In this document: positions 1 to 7,868 of the stretch, one piece after another
Position numbering within the stretch: position 1 is the stretch's first letter
Layout of the letters: the number at the start of each line of letters is the position of its first letter
Assembly: GCA_963734275.1 (NCBI GenBank)
Contig: CAVTGO010000009.1
Span: forward strand, 1 to 19,393
DNA from: CAVTGO01 sp963734275
Lineage (GTDB): Bacteria; Actinomycetota; UBA4738; HRBIN12
DNA: 19,393 bases
Direction: 5' to 3'
Translations under genes and position numbers: made by a program
Notes under the pieces: generated by a model
What the model was told of the DNA's origin: nothing
Seen by the model: the letters and a program-made list of their open reading frames with translations, nothing else
Databases searched by the model: none

Positions 1-789
1 AGGCACCAAGCTCGGATGTCGTCGTGCGTCTGCAGCCACAGCTCGTGCGGCGGCATGGACCACGAGGCGTCCTGCCGGAGGAGCGAGGTGAGCGAGTCCA
101 TGTCGTACCGCTCGAACGCGTCGACGTAGCGGGCGAGGAGCGCGCGCTGCTCGTCGTCCGTCGGTTCGGCCACGGCATCGACGTCGGTCGCCTCGAGCGT
201 CGCGCGCGCCCGCTGGAGCGCGCTGTTCACCGACGGGACGCTGGTCTCCGAGCAGCTCGGCGACCTCCGAGGCCTTCCAGCGGAGGACCTCGCGGAGGAT
301 CAGCACCGCCCGTTGCTTGGGCGGCAGATGTTGGAGCGCCGCGATGAACGCCAGCCGGATCGTCTCGCGCGACTCGGCCACCTCGGCGGGATCGCCGCCG
401 TCCGACACGAGGCGCCCGTCGGGGATGGGGAGGATCCAGGTGGCCTCGGGGAGCCCGGCGTCGAGCGGGCTGTCGGCCGCCCTCGCCGGCGCGAGGTCCA
501 TCGGGCGGGCGCGGCGCTCCTTCCCGCCCAGCATGTCGAGGCACACGTTGGTCGCGATCCGGTAGAGCCACGAGCGCAGTGCCGCGCGGCCCTCGAACCG
601 GTCGAAGCTCTTCCATGCCCGCAGCAACGTCTCCTGCACGGCGTCTTCCGCCTCGAACGCCGATCCGAGCATCCGGTAGGCGTAAGCGGTCAGCTCCGCC
701 CGGTGCTCCTCGAGGCGGAGCTCCAGATCCTCGGAGCCGAGCGTCGTCGTGCCCCGGGCGCCGTCGTCGGTGGCCGCGGCCTCGGTCAT
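1..789 (-). CDS. ECF-type sigma-70 factor with C-terminal SnoaL-like domain (partial, one frameshift)
   Basis: Predicted to direct RNA polymerase to a dedicated set of promoters. Reading from an ATG at 789, region 2 appears at about residues 30-85 (AYRMLGSAFEAEDAVQETLL, then a SWLYRIATNVCLDML segment). Region 4 follows at about 150-185 (LPPKQRAVLILREVL). Within the region 4 helix-turn-helix the frame breaks at about 247-250: one extra C in TCTCCGAGC. Removing it restores LETSVPSVNSALQRARATLE, which is the strongly conserved end of region 4. Downstream of the break the frame continues with LARYVDAFERYDMDSLTSLL, the start of the SnoaL-like domain found in long actinobacterial sigma factors (TIGR02960 type, known lengths about 300-340 residues). 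The gene runs off the left edge. It diverges from the MFS exporter. I infer that the frameshift is a sequence error, since both halves are well conserved. Confidence 0.85.
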   Translation of the reverse strand, partial: MTEAAATDDGARGTTTLGSEDLELRLEEHRAELTAYAYRMLGSAFEAEDAVQETLLRAWKSFDRFEGRAALRSWLYRIATNVCLDMLGGKERRARPMDLAPARAADSPLDAGLPEATWILPIPDGRLVSDGGDPAEVAESRETIRLAFIAALQHLPPKQRAVLILREVLRWKASEVAELLGDQRPVGEQRAPAGARDARGDRRRCRGRTDGRRAARAPRPLRRRVRAVRHGLAHLAPPAGRLVVHAAARAVAADARRHPSLVP

Positions 790-868
790 GGGGAGCCATG
801 ATAGGCGACGGTCCTGGGCACGACCGATGAGTTCCACCGGCCCCCGGGGTCGTATCGACGAGATCACG

Positions 869-877
869 AAGGGGAGG
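869..877 (+). promoter_or_regulatory. Strong Shine-Dalgarno that selects a TTG start
   Basis: AAGGGGAGG lies six bases upstream of TTG at 884-886. The in-frame ATG at 827 has no purine-rich site upstream, so this site favours the TTG as the true start of the exporter. Confidence 0.6.
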
Positions 878-883
878 CCCGAG

Positions 884-2509
884 TTGCAGCTCGAGAACGA
901 GACCGGCCCCGCGCCGCGGGCCGGACGGCGCGAGTGGATCGGGCTCGCCGTGCTCACCATCGCGTGCGTCCTCTACGCGATGGACCTGACGGTGCTGCAT
1001 CTCGCGGTACCGTCCCTCAGCGCGGACCTCCAGCCGTCGAGCGCCCAGCTGCTCTGGATCGTCGACATCTACGGCTTCATGGTCGCCGGCTGCCTGATCA
1101 CGATGGGAACCCTCGGCGACCGGATCGGGCGGCGACGCCTCCTGATGATCGGGGCGGCCGCCTTCGCCGCGGTCTCGGTGCTCGCGGCCTTCTCGGTCAG
1201 CGCCGAGATGCTGATCGTGAGCCGCGCGTTGCAGGGGATCGCCGGGGCGACGCTGGCGCCGTCGACGCTCTCCCTGATCTTCAGCATGTTCCTGGATCCG
1301 CGGGAGCGCTCGGTCGCCATCGGCGTGTGGATCGCCGGCTTCTCGGCCGGCGGGGCGGTCGGCCCGGTCCTCGGCGGCGTGCTGCTCGAGCACTTCTGGT
1401 GGGGCTCGGTGTTCCTGCTGGCGGTGCCGGTGATGGCGCTGCTGCTCGTGCTCGGGCCGAAGCTGCTCCCCGAGTACCGCGACCCGAACGCCGGCCACCT
1501 CGACCTCGCCAGCGCCGCGCTGTCCCTGGTGGCCGTGCTCGCGGTGATCTTCGCGCTCAAGGAGGTGGCGCAGGACGGGTTCGGATGGCTGCCGGCCGCC
1601 TCCCTGCTTGCGGGGCTCACCCTCGGCCTGGTGTTCCTGCGGCGCCAGCTGACCCTGGCCGACCCGATGATCGATCTCCGCCTGTTCCGCGTCGGGTCGT
1701 TCAATGCCTCGTTGATCACGAACGTGCTCGGCATCTTCATCGCGTTCGGGTACTTCCTGTTCGTCGCGCAGTACCTGCAACTTGTGCTCGGCCTCTCCCC
1801 GCTCCAAGCCGGTCTGTGGTCGCTGCCGTCCGCCGCCGGGTTCATCGTCGGATCCACCGTCGGCCCTCGGATCCTGCGTCACATCCGCCCGGCGTACGTG
1901 ATCGGAGCCGGCCTCGCGATGGGAGCCATCGGTCTCGCGATCCTCACCCGGGTCGACGGATCGGGCGACCTCACGATCCTCGTGGCCTCCTCCGTCGTCA
2001 TCTCGCTCGGGCTCGCGCCGGTCTTCACCGCGACGACCGACCTGATCGTCGGGTCCGCCCCGCCCGAGAAGGCCGGCGCCGCCTCGGGGATCTCGGAGAC
2101 GGGCGCCGAGCTCGGTGGTGCGCTCGGCATCGCGTTACTCGGCAGCATCGGCACGGCCGTGTACCGCAGCGAGCTGGCCGACACGCTGCCGGCGTCGGTC
2201 CCGGCCGGTGCCGCAGAGGTCGCGCGCGACACGCTCGGCGCGGCGGTCGGTGTCGCCGCACAGCTTCCGGACCGTCTCGGCGCAGCGCTACTCGATAGCG
2301 CCCGCGAAGCGTTCGTCCAGGGCATGCGTCTGTCCTCCGCCGTCGCGGCCGTGGTGGCGGTGGCGATCGCCGCCCTCGCCGTCGTCATGCTGCGCCACGT
2401 CCGCTCGGACTCCGCGCAGGACGTCGCCGCCGACACCGACGTGGTTCGGTTCAACGAGGGTGACACCGGCGTGGTCAGCGCTTCGGAGGTCGCCACGGTG
2501 GAACGCTGA
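884..2509 (+). CDS. MFS drug:H+ antiporter, DHA2 family (14 TM type)
   Basis: Predicted inner-membrane exporter that uses proton influx to expel drugs or other small hydrophobic or cationic compounds (EmrB/QacA/SmvA class). From the TTG start the protein is about 541 residues, normal for 14-segment DHA2 members. Visible features are a short hydrophilic N-terminus, TM1 (IGLAVLTIACVLYAMDLTVL, with the acidic D-x-T of this family), MFS motif A after TM2 (GTLGDRIGRRRLL), a motif C-like glycine-rich stretch (GFSAGGAVGPVLGGVLLEHF), a long series of hydrophobic segments, and a polar C-terminal tail of about 40 residues. An ATG at 827 would add 19 residues but lacks a ribosome site. The gene diverges from the sigma factor with about 95 bases between the start codons, so the two could share control, but no operator is evident. 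The substrate cannot be told from sequence. Confidence 0.92.
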   Translation: MQLENETGPAPRAGRREWIGLAVLTIACVLYAMDLTVLHLAVPSLSADLQPSSAQLLWIVDIYGFMVAGCLITMGTLGDRIGRRRLLMIGAAAFAAVSVLAAFSVSAEMLIVSRALQGIAGATLAPSTLSLIFSMFLDPRERSVAIGVWIAGFSAGGAVGPVLGGVLLEHFWWGSVFLLAVPVMALLLVLGPKLLPEYRDPNAGHLDLASAALSLVAVLAVIFALKEVAQDGFGWLPAASLLAGLTLGLVFLRRQLTLADPMIDLRLFRVGSFNASLITNVLGIFIAFGYFLFVAQYLQLVLGLSPLQAGLWSLPSAAGFIVGSTVGPRILRHIRPAYVIGAGLAMGAIGLAILTRVDGSGDLTILVASSVVISLGLAPVFTATTDLIVGSAPPEKAGAASGISETGAELGGALGIALLGSIGTAVYRSELADTLPASVPAGAAEVARDTLGAAVGVAAQLPDRLGAALLDSAREAFVQGMRLSSAVAAVVAVAIAALAVVMLRHVRSDSAQDVAADTDVVRFNEGDTGVVSASEVATVER

Positions 2510-2671
2510 CGAGACGAGCTCGAGATCCAGATCCACTTCATCCCGGTGGTCCCGCTGACGACGCCGGATGAGGGAACTCTCACCCGCTACGGGTTTCGGG
2601 CCCGCGCCTCGCCGGGCAAGCTCTCGTCACGCGCCGCACGGGGGCGGCGGACCTGTCGAGGGGGGACGGAC
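2510..2671. other. Intergenic gap with a small hairpin
   Basis: 162 bases between the exporter stop and the LVIVD-protein start. A short perfect stem lies at 2582-2594 (ACCCG, loop CTA, CGGGT) followed by TTTC. It could be a weak terminator for the exporter or part of the next gene's leader. The Shine-Dalgarno for the next gene is GAGGGGGGAC at about 2658-2667. Confidence 0.3.
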
Positions 2672-4162
2672 ATGCGCAGGGCTTCGCTGCTCGTAGCCGT
2701 GCTGGTCGCATCGGCGTTGACAATCGTTCCGAGCTCGGTGACGGCATCGACGACGGTCGAGGTCCAGGACCTCGGTTCGGGCGTCATCAGCTCGGCGAAC
2801 GTCACCTACCACGGCACGATCCCGCTCGACTCGCCCGCGGTCGGCGGTGAGGTCGTCGTCCGCTCGGACCTCGGCGGCAAGAGGTTCTTCTACGTCACCG
2901 GCCTCGGCGGATTGTCGATCTACGACGTCACGAACCCGGCGACGCCGCTGCTCGCCGGCCACCTGCCGTTCCCCCACTCGCAGAACGAGGACGTGAAGGC
3001 GAGCGACGACGGGCGGACCGTCGTGATCGCCGCCGACGGCGCCCTCGCCGTCCCCGTGAACCCGGTCACGACCGGGATCACGGTCATCGACGTCAGCAAT
3101 CCCCTCCTCCCGCGGATCGTGGCCTCCTCGAATGACCGGGTCATGGGCCGCGGCACGGCGGCGGGGATCTCCGAGCACACGGCCGAGTGCGCCACCGCCG
3201 ACTGTTCGGTAATCTACGGGCGCACGGGTCGCATCTACCGGGTCAACTTCGCGTTCGGACGCGTCGACGAGATCGGCCGCTGGAACGTTGGGATCAGCGG
3301 CGAGACGATCGGCGGGATCCACGCCCTCAACCGAGACGAGAGCGGGCTGATCATCAGCGACTCGAACCCGCGGCTGATCCTGGATCCGGGAGTCATCGAC
3401 CCGACCGCCACGCCCGAGCACCCCGTGGTCCTCGCGCAGGGCGCGCCCGGCGCTGCGGACAACCGTCTCCAGCACAACAACGTCCGCACGAACGCCGAGG
3501 CGTGGGTCGCCCGCCATCCGACGAGGAAAGCCGACCGGGTGCGGATCGTTCGGGCCGGCGTGGACTTCCAGGTCGACCCTCGCTCCATCTCGATCCTCGA
3601 CGACCGGCCGCTGATGCGACCGGGGGAGCTGGTGATCGGGAACACCGAGAGCAACATCAACCCCGGCTGCAGCGCCGCGGGCGGCCTGTCGACCTGGAGC
3701 ATCGTGAACTTCGACAAGGCTAACGTGACGCAGATCCAGCAGCTCGAGGTGTTCCGGCCGGTTAACGGGACGTGGCTCGAGGGCGATCCGGCGGCGAACG
3801 CCCTGGGGTGCTCCGGCCACTGGTTCACGGAGAACGACGGGGTCGTCGCGGCGAGCTGGTACGAGCACGGCGTCCGGTTCTTCGACGTCGACGAGACGGT
3901 CGGCACGATCACGCAGGTCGGGTACTTCCAGCCGGTGGCCACGGAAGCCGGCGCCGCGTACTGGATCGACGACCGGTTCGTCTACGCAGTGGACTACGCG
4001 CGCGGCATCGACATCCTGAGCTTCGACGGTGGCGTGGCCGCCCCGAGCCAACAGGAGCTCGACGACTCGTGGTTCGCGAACCTCGGCGTCGTGGGCCCGG
4101 CCGCATCGCAGGAGCGCTTCTTCTGCGAGCAGGCATCAACGGGCCTGGTGGTCGGCAGCTAA
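2672..4162 (+). CDS. Secreted LVIVD-repeat beta-propeller-like protein
   Basis: A 496-residue exported protein of unknown function. The ATG at 2672 follows a strong Shine-Dalgarno and opens a clear Sec signal peptide: MRR, a hydrophobic core LLVAVLVASALTIV, and probable cleavage after VTA near residue 25. The mature part carries LVIVD-type repeats (PF08309), seen as GGLSIYDVTNPATPLLAGHL and TGITVIDVSNPLLPRIVAS. Later propeller-like blades include WYEHGVRFFDVDE and FVYAVDYARGIDILSFDGG near the C-terminus. It has several cysteines (AECATADC, NPGCSAAGG, NALGCSGHW, RFFCEQ) that could form disulfides outside the cell. There is no sortase signal or C-terminal membrane segment, so it is probably secreted. 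It stands alone, converging on the DCC-family gene. Such proteins are common in actinobacterial genomes but their ligands are unknown. Confidence 0.88.
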   Translation: MRRASLLVAVLVASALTIVPSSVTASTTVEVQDLGSGVISSANVTYHGTIPLDSPAVGGEVVVRSDLGGKRFFYVTGLGGLSIYDVTNPATPLLAGHLPFPHSQNEDVKASDDGRTVVIAADGALAVPVNPVTTGITVIDVSNPLLPRIVASSNDRVMGRGTAAGISEHTAECATADCSVIYGRTGRIYRVNFAFGRVDEIGRWNVGISGETIGGIHALNRDESGLIISDSNPRLILDPGVIDPTATPEHPVVLAQGAPGAADNRLQHNNVRTNAEAWVARHPTRKADRVRIVRAGVDFQVDPRSISILDDRPLMRPGELVIGNTESNINPGCSAAGGLSTWSIVNFDKANVTQIQQLEVFRPVNGTWLEGDPAANALGCSGHWFTENDGVVAASWYEHGVRFFDVDETVGTITQVGYFQPVATEAGAAYWIDDRFVYAVDYARGIDILSFDGGVAAPSQQELDDSWFANLGVVGPAASQERFFCEQASTGLVVGS

Positions 4163-4168
4163 GCAAGC

Positions 4169-4185
4169 AACGCTCAGCGGGCGTT
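4169..4185. terminator. Weak hairpin between convergent genes
   Basis: AACGC (4169-4173), a seven-base loop and GCGTT (4181-4185) lie just after the LVIVD-protein stop, between two convergent genes. The stem has only five base pairs and there is no real T-run, so terminator function is a guess based mainly on position. Confidence 0.25.
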
Positions 4186-4213
4186 ATCTGTGGAGCGTTC
4201 GGTCGATCTGGAT

Positions 4214-4606
4214 TCAGCGCACCGAGCGCTTGGCCGGGTCAACGGCACAAGCACGCTCGCCGATCAGTTGCCCCAGGCGGCCTCGGTGGCGGGCAAGGAG
4301 GCGGTAGGTGCGTTCCGTCAGCCCAGGCAGCGCCTCCGCGATCGGAGCGAGCATCCCGCCGCCCGGGAGTTGACGCAGAACGATCGGAAGGGCTGCACCG
4401 GCCGAAACGAGCTCGCCACTCGCAGAGACGACATGGAACGAGTCCAGGCGTTCCCCAGCCGGGAGCGCCGTGAGAAGGCGTTGGCCGCGCGATCCTTGGA
4501 TCGGCACGGCCTCCAAGCCGTCCGACCTGCGCGCGAAACCGACGAGCTTGTCGGATGACCACCGACAGAAGCCGCAATCCTGGTCATAGAGAACGATCGT
4601 TCTCAT
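4214..4606 (-). CDS. DCC-family thiol-disulfide oxidoreductase-like protein (DUF393/YuxK)
   Basis: A 130-residue small cytoplasmic protein. The N-terminus MRTIVLYDQDCGFCRW carries the family-defining DxDCxxC motif, with cysteines at residues 11 and 14 (PF04134). The domain is thioredoxin-like in outline and thought to act on thiols, but no member has a firm physiological substrate that I can state. The full family length is present. It lies 50 bases downstream of the sarcosine-oxidase-type gene on the same strand, so it could be the last gene of that operon. A role in thiol or peroxide balance during sarcosine oxidation is only an inference from position. Confidence 0.85.
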   Translation of the reverse strand: MRTIVLYDQDCGFCRWSSDKLVGFARRSDGLEAVPIQGSRGQRLLTALPAGERLDSFHVVSASGELVSAGAALPIVLRQLPGGGMLAPIAEALPGLTERTYRLLARHRGRLGQLIGERACAVDPAKRSVR

Positions 4607-4656
4607 GGCGTGAGACTACCTGCCCCGCGGGCCGTGGCCTCTCCACTCGGGCGGGT

Positions 4657-5823
4657 TCAGATCGCGAACTGCCTGGGCGGGTCCTCGGCGGTAAGGACCT
4701 CGCGGTCGATCGTCCAGGCGCTCACGTCGGACTCGGCCTTGCCGTCGTAGACGAGCTCGACGAGCGACTTGCCGAAGGCGCTCGCGAACTTGAACGCGTG
4801 CGCGGCGCCCTGGCCGACGGCGGCGCGCTGGTGGCCCGGGATCAGGTCGAGGATGAAGTCGCGGTCGGGCGGCATCGTGTAGAGGCACGACTTCTGCCTC
4901 AGGTACGGCCCGAACCCGCTCGGCAGGTGCTCGCGCATGAAGCCGTCGAGCGCATCCGAGTAGACGGGATCGAACGTCCGCGTATCGCCCGTGACCTCGG
5001 GGCCGCCGACGTCGGCGCCGATCTTCGGGCCGGCCTCGCCGTACGCGGGCAGGCCGTAGAAGGAGGGCTCGCCCATCCAGATCCAGACCGGGAATCGCTC
5101 GGGCGCGAAGGCCTCGGCATCGGGCGCGTCGTAGTAGGTCACCTGCTCCTGCGTCACGGTCAGGTTGATCGGGCGCCAGAGCGTGTCGAGCAGCTCGTTG
5201 GTCCACGCGTCGCAGGTGACGACCAGGCGCTCGGCGCGGAAGGTGCCGGCCTCGGTCTCCAGCTCGTACATCCCGCCGCTCTCGCGCACGTCGGTGACCC
5301 GCGCTTGGTCGACGAGCGTCGCCCCGAGCGAGGTCGCGGCGCGCCGGTGCGCCTCGTTCGCCCTCGCGGCGGCGGCGACCCCCGAGTCCTCCTGGAACAT
5401 CACCTTGACGTCCTCGGAAAGCCGCCACTGCGGCCACAGGCGCATCGCCTCGGCGGCGTCCATCCACTCGTAGCCGACGCCGACCTCGTCGAGCGAGCGC
5501 GCGTAGTCGTCCATGGACCCGTAGGCGCCCTCCGGATACAGGTCCAGGCCGCCGGTCCGGATCACCAGCTGCTGCCCCGAGATCTCTTCGACGTCGGCCC
5601 AGGCCGCGTACGCGTCGCGCGCGAACCGGACGTAGTCGGGTGAGTGGTAGCTGAGGCGGATGATCCGCGAGTGATCCTGCGAGGCCCCTCGCTCGTGGCC
5701 GAGCTCGAACCGCTCGAGCCCCAGCACCCCGGCGCCGGCCCGCTTGGCGGCCCAATACGCCGCGCCGGACCCGATCCCGCCGAGCCCGACCACCGCGAGC
5801 TCGAACTCGCGGCGCTCGGCCAA
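4657..5823 (-). CDS. Monomeric sarcosine oxidase-type FAD-dependent amine oxidase
   Basis: Predicted to oxidise an N-methyl amino acid such as sarcosine with O2, giving glycine, formaldehyde and H2O2. The protein is 388 residues, the normal length for monomeric sarcosine oxidase and N-methyltryptophan oxidase. The dinucleotide fold is at residues 10-18 (AVVGLGGIG), followed by HERGASQDHSRIIRLSY. Lys267 (GPKIG) sits where the family's O2-activating lysine lies. Cys313 (KSCLYTMPPDRDF) matches the covalent flavin cysteine. Lys345 (HAFKFAS) matches a conserved active-site lysine. The start is TTG at 5823, two bases after the stop of the upstream methyltransferase gene, which implies translational coupling. 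No better start exists in this frame. The exact N-methyl substrate (sarcosine, dimethylglycine or another) is not fixed by sequence, but the neighbour points to betaine-derived compounds. Confidence 0.9.
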   Translation of the reverse strand: MAERREFELAVVGLGGIGSGAAYWAAKRAGAGVLGLERFELGHERGASQDHSRIIRLSYHSPDYVRFARDAYAAWADVEEISGQQLVIRTGGLDLYPEGAYGSMDDYARSLDEVGVGYEWMDAAEAMRLWPQWRLSEDVKVMFQEDSGVAAAARANEAHRRAATSLGATLVDQARVTDVRESGGMYELETEAGTFRAERLVVTCDAWTNELLDTLWRPINLTVTQEQVTYYDAPDAEAFAPERFPVWIWMGEPSFYGLPAYGEAGPKIGADVGGPEVTGDTRTFDPVYSDALDGFMREHLPSGFGPYLRQKSCLYTMPPDRDFILDLIPGHQRAAVGQGAAHAFKFASAFGKSLVELVYDGKAESDVSAWTIDREVLTAEDPPRQFAI

Positions 5824-5825
5824 CC

Positions 5826-6824
5826 TCAGACCTCGGTCTCGGTGTGCTCGCGGTACTCGTAGGCGCTCATCGCGCGGCCCTCGGGGCTCTTCCACTCGCG
5901 CTCGGCCGAGGCGACCTTGCCGAGCACCTTCGCCATCGCCCGCACGTGCGCCTGGACCGAGCCGCAACAGGAGCCGATGTAGTTCACACCGGCGTCGGCA
6001 GCATCGCGCGCGAACGCCGCCATCTCCCGCCGCGAGAGCTGCATCGGGTCCAGCTCGTACGGGAAGTTCGGGCCATGCGTGAAGTCGGGCTTCCCTGCGC
6101 TGGTGCGGTACGCGACCGGCTGGGCCGCGACGTAGCCGTCGTCCAGAGCCTCGCGCATCTGCACGGCGATCGGGAGCTGCTGCTCGGGCCCGTTCAGGCA
6201 GTTCACGCCCACGATGTCGGCACCGGCGTCCCGCAGGCGCTTCGCGCACTCGGCGGGCGTGTCGCCCTCGTACGAGAGCGGCTCGACCTGCTCGAACGAC
6301 ATCGTGACCATGGCGGGTAGACCGGTCGCCTTCGCGCGGTCGACGAAAAGGAGCGCCTCGCCGAGATAGCTGAAGGTCTCGCCGATCCAGAAGTCTGGCG
6401 GGCCGGCGTCGAGCTGGTCCTGGAGCTGGCGGTCGAACAGCTCGCGGACGTGATCGACGCTCGAGGGGTCCTCGGGGAGGTACGCCCACGTGAGCGAGAG
6501 ATTGCCGGCGACGAGCGCGTCGCCCTCGGACGCGACCTCGCGCGCGATGCGCACGGCGTTGCGGTTGATCTCGTCCACGGCGCCTTGCATGCCGACCGTC
6601 GCGAGCTTGTCGTCGCTGGCGTAGAAGGTCATCGTCTGCAGCACCTCGGCGCCGGCGCGCAGGAACTCGCGGTGGAGCTGGGCGAGCGCGTCGGGGTGCT
6701 CGATCACGACCTCGGGTGTGAACGGACCGGCCTGCACGTAGCCCCGCTTCTCGAGCTCGAGCAGGTACCCGCCGTCGCCGAGCACGGGCCCTTCGGCGAG
6801 ACGTTCGAGGATCCCCTTCGGCAT
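5826..6824 (-). CDS. Betaine-homocysteine S-methyltransferase-like enzyme
   Basis: Predicted zinc enzyme that transfers a methyl group from betaine to homocysteine, giving dimethylglycine and methionine. The 332-residue protein carries the three zinc cysteines of the homocysteine methyltransferase family: Cys209 (GVNCLNGP) and Cys286-Cys287 (GSCCGS). The N-terminus GDGGYLLELEKRGYVQAGPF and the stretch LHREFLRAGAEVLQTMTFYA closely resemble animal BHMT, as does QPVAYRTSAGKPDF further on. It lacks the C-terminal dimerisation arm of the 400-residue vertebrate enzyme. The ATG at 6824 follows a GGGAGG site. It is the first gene of a probable operon with the sarcosine-oxidase-type gene, which supports betaine over other donors. 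A related family that uses S-methylmethionine is possible but fits the motifs less well. Confidence 0.88.
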   Translation of the reverse strand: MPKGILERLAEGPVLGDGGYLLELEKRGYVQAGPFTPEVVIEHPDALAQLHREFLRAGAEVLQTMTFYASDDKLATVGMQGAVDEINRNAVRIAREVASEGDALVAGNLSLTWAYLPEDPSSVDHVRELFDRQLQDQLDAGPPDFWIGETFSYLGEALLFVDRAKATGLPAMVTMSFEQVEPLSYEGDTPAECAKRLRDAGADIVGVNCLNGPEQQLPIAVQMREALDDGYVAAQPVAYRTSAGKPDFTHGPNFPYELDPMQLSRREMAAFARDAADAGVNYIGSCCGSVQAHVRAMAKVLGKVASAEREWKSPEGRAMSAYEYREHTETEV

Positions 6825-6856
6825 GGCGCCTCCCTGGTCGCTGAACAGGTTCGGTC

Positions 6857-6865
6857 CGAGTCTAG
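6857..6865 (-). promoter_or_regulatory. Probable -10 region of the betaine/sarcosine operon
   Basis: On the minus strand this reads CTAGACTCG. It contains TAGACT (6859-6864), a good TANNNT -10 hexamer, 34 bases upstream of the methyltransferase ATG. The identical nine bases occur upstream of ornithine aminotransferase. No convincing -35 is seen here. Confidence 0.45.
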
Positions 6866-6922
6866 GGCGCGGCGGCGTCGTCCCGCGAAGCGACCGCTTG
6901 ACCGCGGGTCACGCGCGGGGGG

Positions 6923-7843
6923 TCACGGCATCACCAGCACGCACGCGATCGACGGGAGCCCGGCGGAGACTTCGTCCCACGAGGCTCCCTCGTCCGTCGA
7001 GGCGAACACCCGCCCGTCGCCCGTGCCGAACGCGACGAGCTCGGGCGTCGCGTCGAGGCACGCGCTGTCGACGTTGTCGTCGAACCACTCCGGCAACCCG
7101 GTTCGACACCGCTCGAGCGGCCCGCCTGCGAGCGCGCGGCGGTAGACGGCGCCGCGGCCGCCGCGGGGCCCGTCCGAGGCGGAGACCAGCACGGTGTCGC
7201 CGGAGACGGTGACGCCGCGGCAATAGGAGGAGTGGAGTCCTTCGTCCTCGATCGACCACGAGTCACCCCCGTCCCCGCTAACAGCGAGGCCGAGCGCGCA
7301 GGCGGCGAACACCCGCGGGGTGTCCGCCCAGACCCGATGCACGTCGGCGTCGATGTCGATCGTCGGCTCCCACGTCTCGCCCCGGTCTCGTGTGCGCACG
7401 ATCCCGCCGACGTGCACGTTAACGTGGACGGCATCGTCGTCCTCGGCGATCGAGCGCGCGGCCGGCGGGCCGCCCCAGGGCGTATACCAGCCGTCGCGCC
7501 CCTCGACGTGCTCGAACCCCTCGACCGTCTGCAGCGGCGTCGGAGGATCGCCGAGGCGCATCAGGTGCGCCTCCGAGGTGCCGACGAACACGCCGGGCTC
7601 GGTATCGATGAGGCAGTGCAGCTCGAGGTTCAGCGCCGACGCGACGTGCGACCAGCCGTCGTCGCCGGCCGCGCGCCACACCTCGTGACGGTCGACGACG
7701 GCGAGGACGTCGGATCCGGCGCGCGCGAGCGCCGTCACGTTCGAGGGCGTCGCAGGATCCCAGCCGACGTGCTCGACGCCCGAGGGCCGGCCGTCGACGA
7801 TCGCCTGGAGCCCCTCCTTCGTGCCCACCAGGATGCTAGCCAT
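6923..7843 (-). CDS. BNR/Asp-box repeat beta-propeller protein
   Basis: A 306-residue protein of the WD40/YVTN/BNR-like class (sialidase-like or photosystem II assembly factor-like propellers). Three Asp-boxes of the form S/T-x-D-x-G-x-x-W are visible: TRDRGETW (151-158), SGDGGDSW (189-196) and STDEGASW (282-289). Blades are spaced through the whole chain. There is no signal peptide and no catalytic residues of a true sialidase, so it is probably a cytoplasmic binding or scaffold propeller, not a glycosidase. The ATG at 7843 has no clear Shine-Dalgarno; the gene begins 25 bases after the stop of the YcaQ-like gene and may be read by coupling. Its partner is unknown. Confidence 0.85.
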   Translation of the reverse strand: MASILVGTKEGLQAIVDGRPSGVEHVGWDPATPSNVTALARAGSDVLAVVDRHEVWRAAGDDGWSHVASALNLELHCLIDTEPGVFVGTSEAHLMRLGDPPTPLQTVEGFEHVEGRDGWYTPWGGPPAARSIAEDDDAVHVNVHVGGIVRTRDRGETWEPTIDIDADVHRVWADTPRVFAACALGLAVSGDGGDSWSIEDEGLHSSYCRGVTVSGDTVLVSASDGPRGGRGAVYRRALAGGPLERCRTGLPEWFDDNVDSACLDATPELVAFGTGDGRVFASTDEGASWDEVSAGLPSIACVLVMP

Positions 7844-7868
7844 ACGGTCAGGATGGCACCGTGGCGCG

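Noticed and set aside
227..1882. A 551-codon open frame on the minus strand across the sigma factor and the exporter.
   Set aside because: It is the antisense shadow of the exporter: low-complexity Arg/Gly/Glu/His composition, no domains, and it overlaps two well-supported genes. High GC removes stop codons from the shadow frames.
2570..2600. GGAAC-type ECF promoter upstream of the LVIVD gene (GGAACT followed by GGGTTT), and another near 11,410 upstream of the sigma factor.
   Set aside because: The spacing is 14 to 16 bases and the -10 part does not match a consistent motif; GGAAC alone is too common at this GC content.
2627..4051. A long minus-strand open frame opposite the LVIVD-repeat protein, and similar ones at 4616-5755 and 7735-8886.
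   Set aside because: All are rich in Arg, Asp, Pro and Ala without motifs, and each lies over a gene with clear family signatures.
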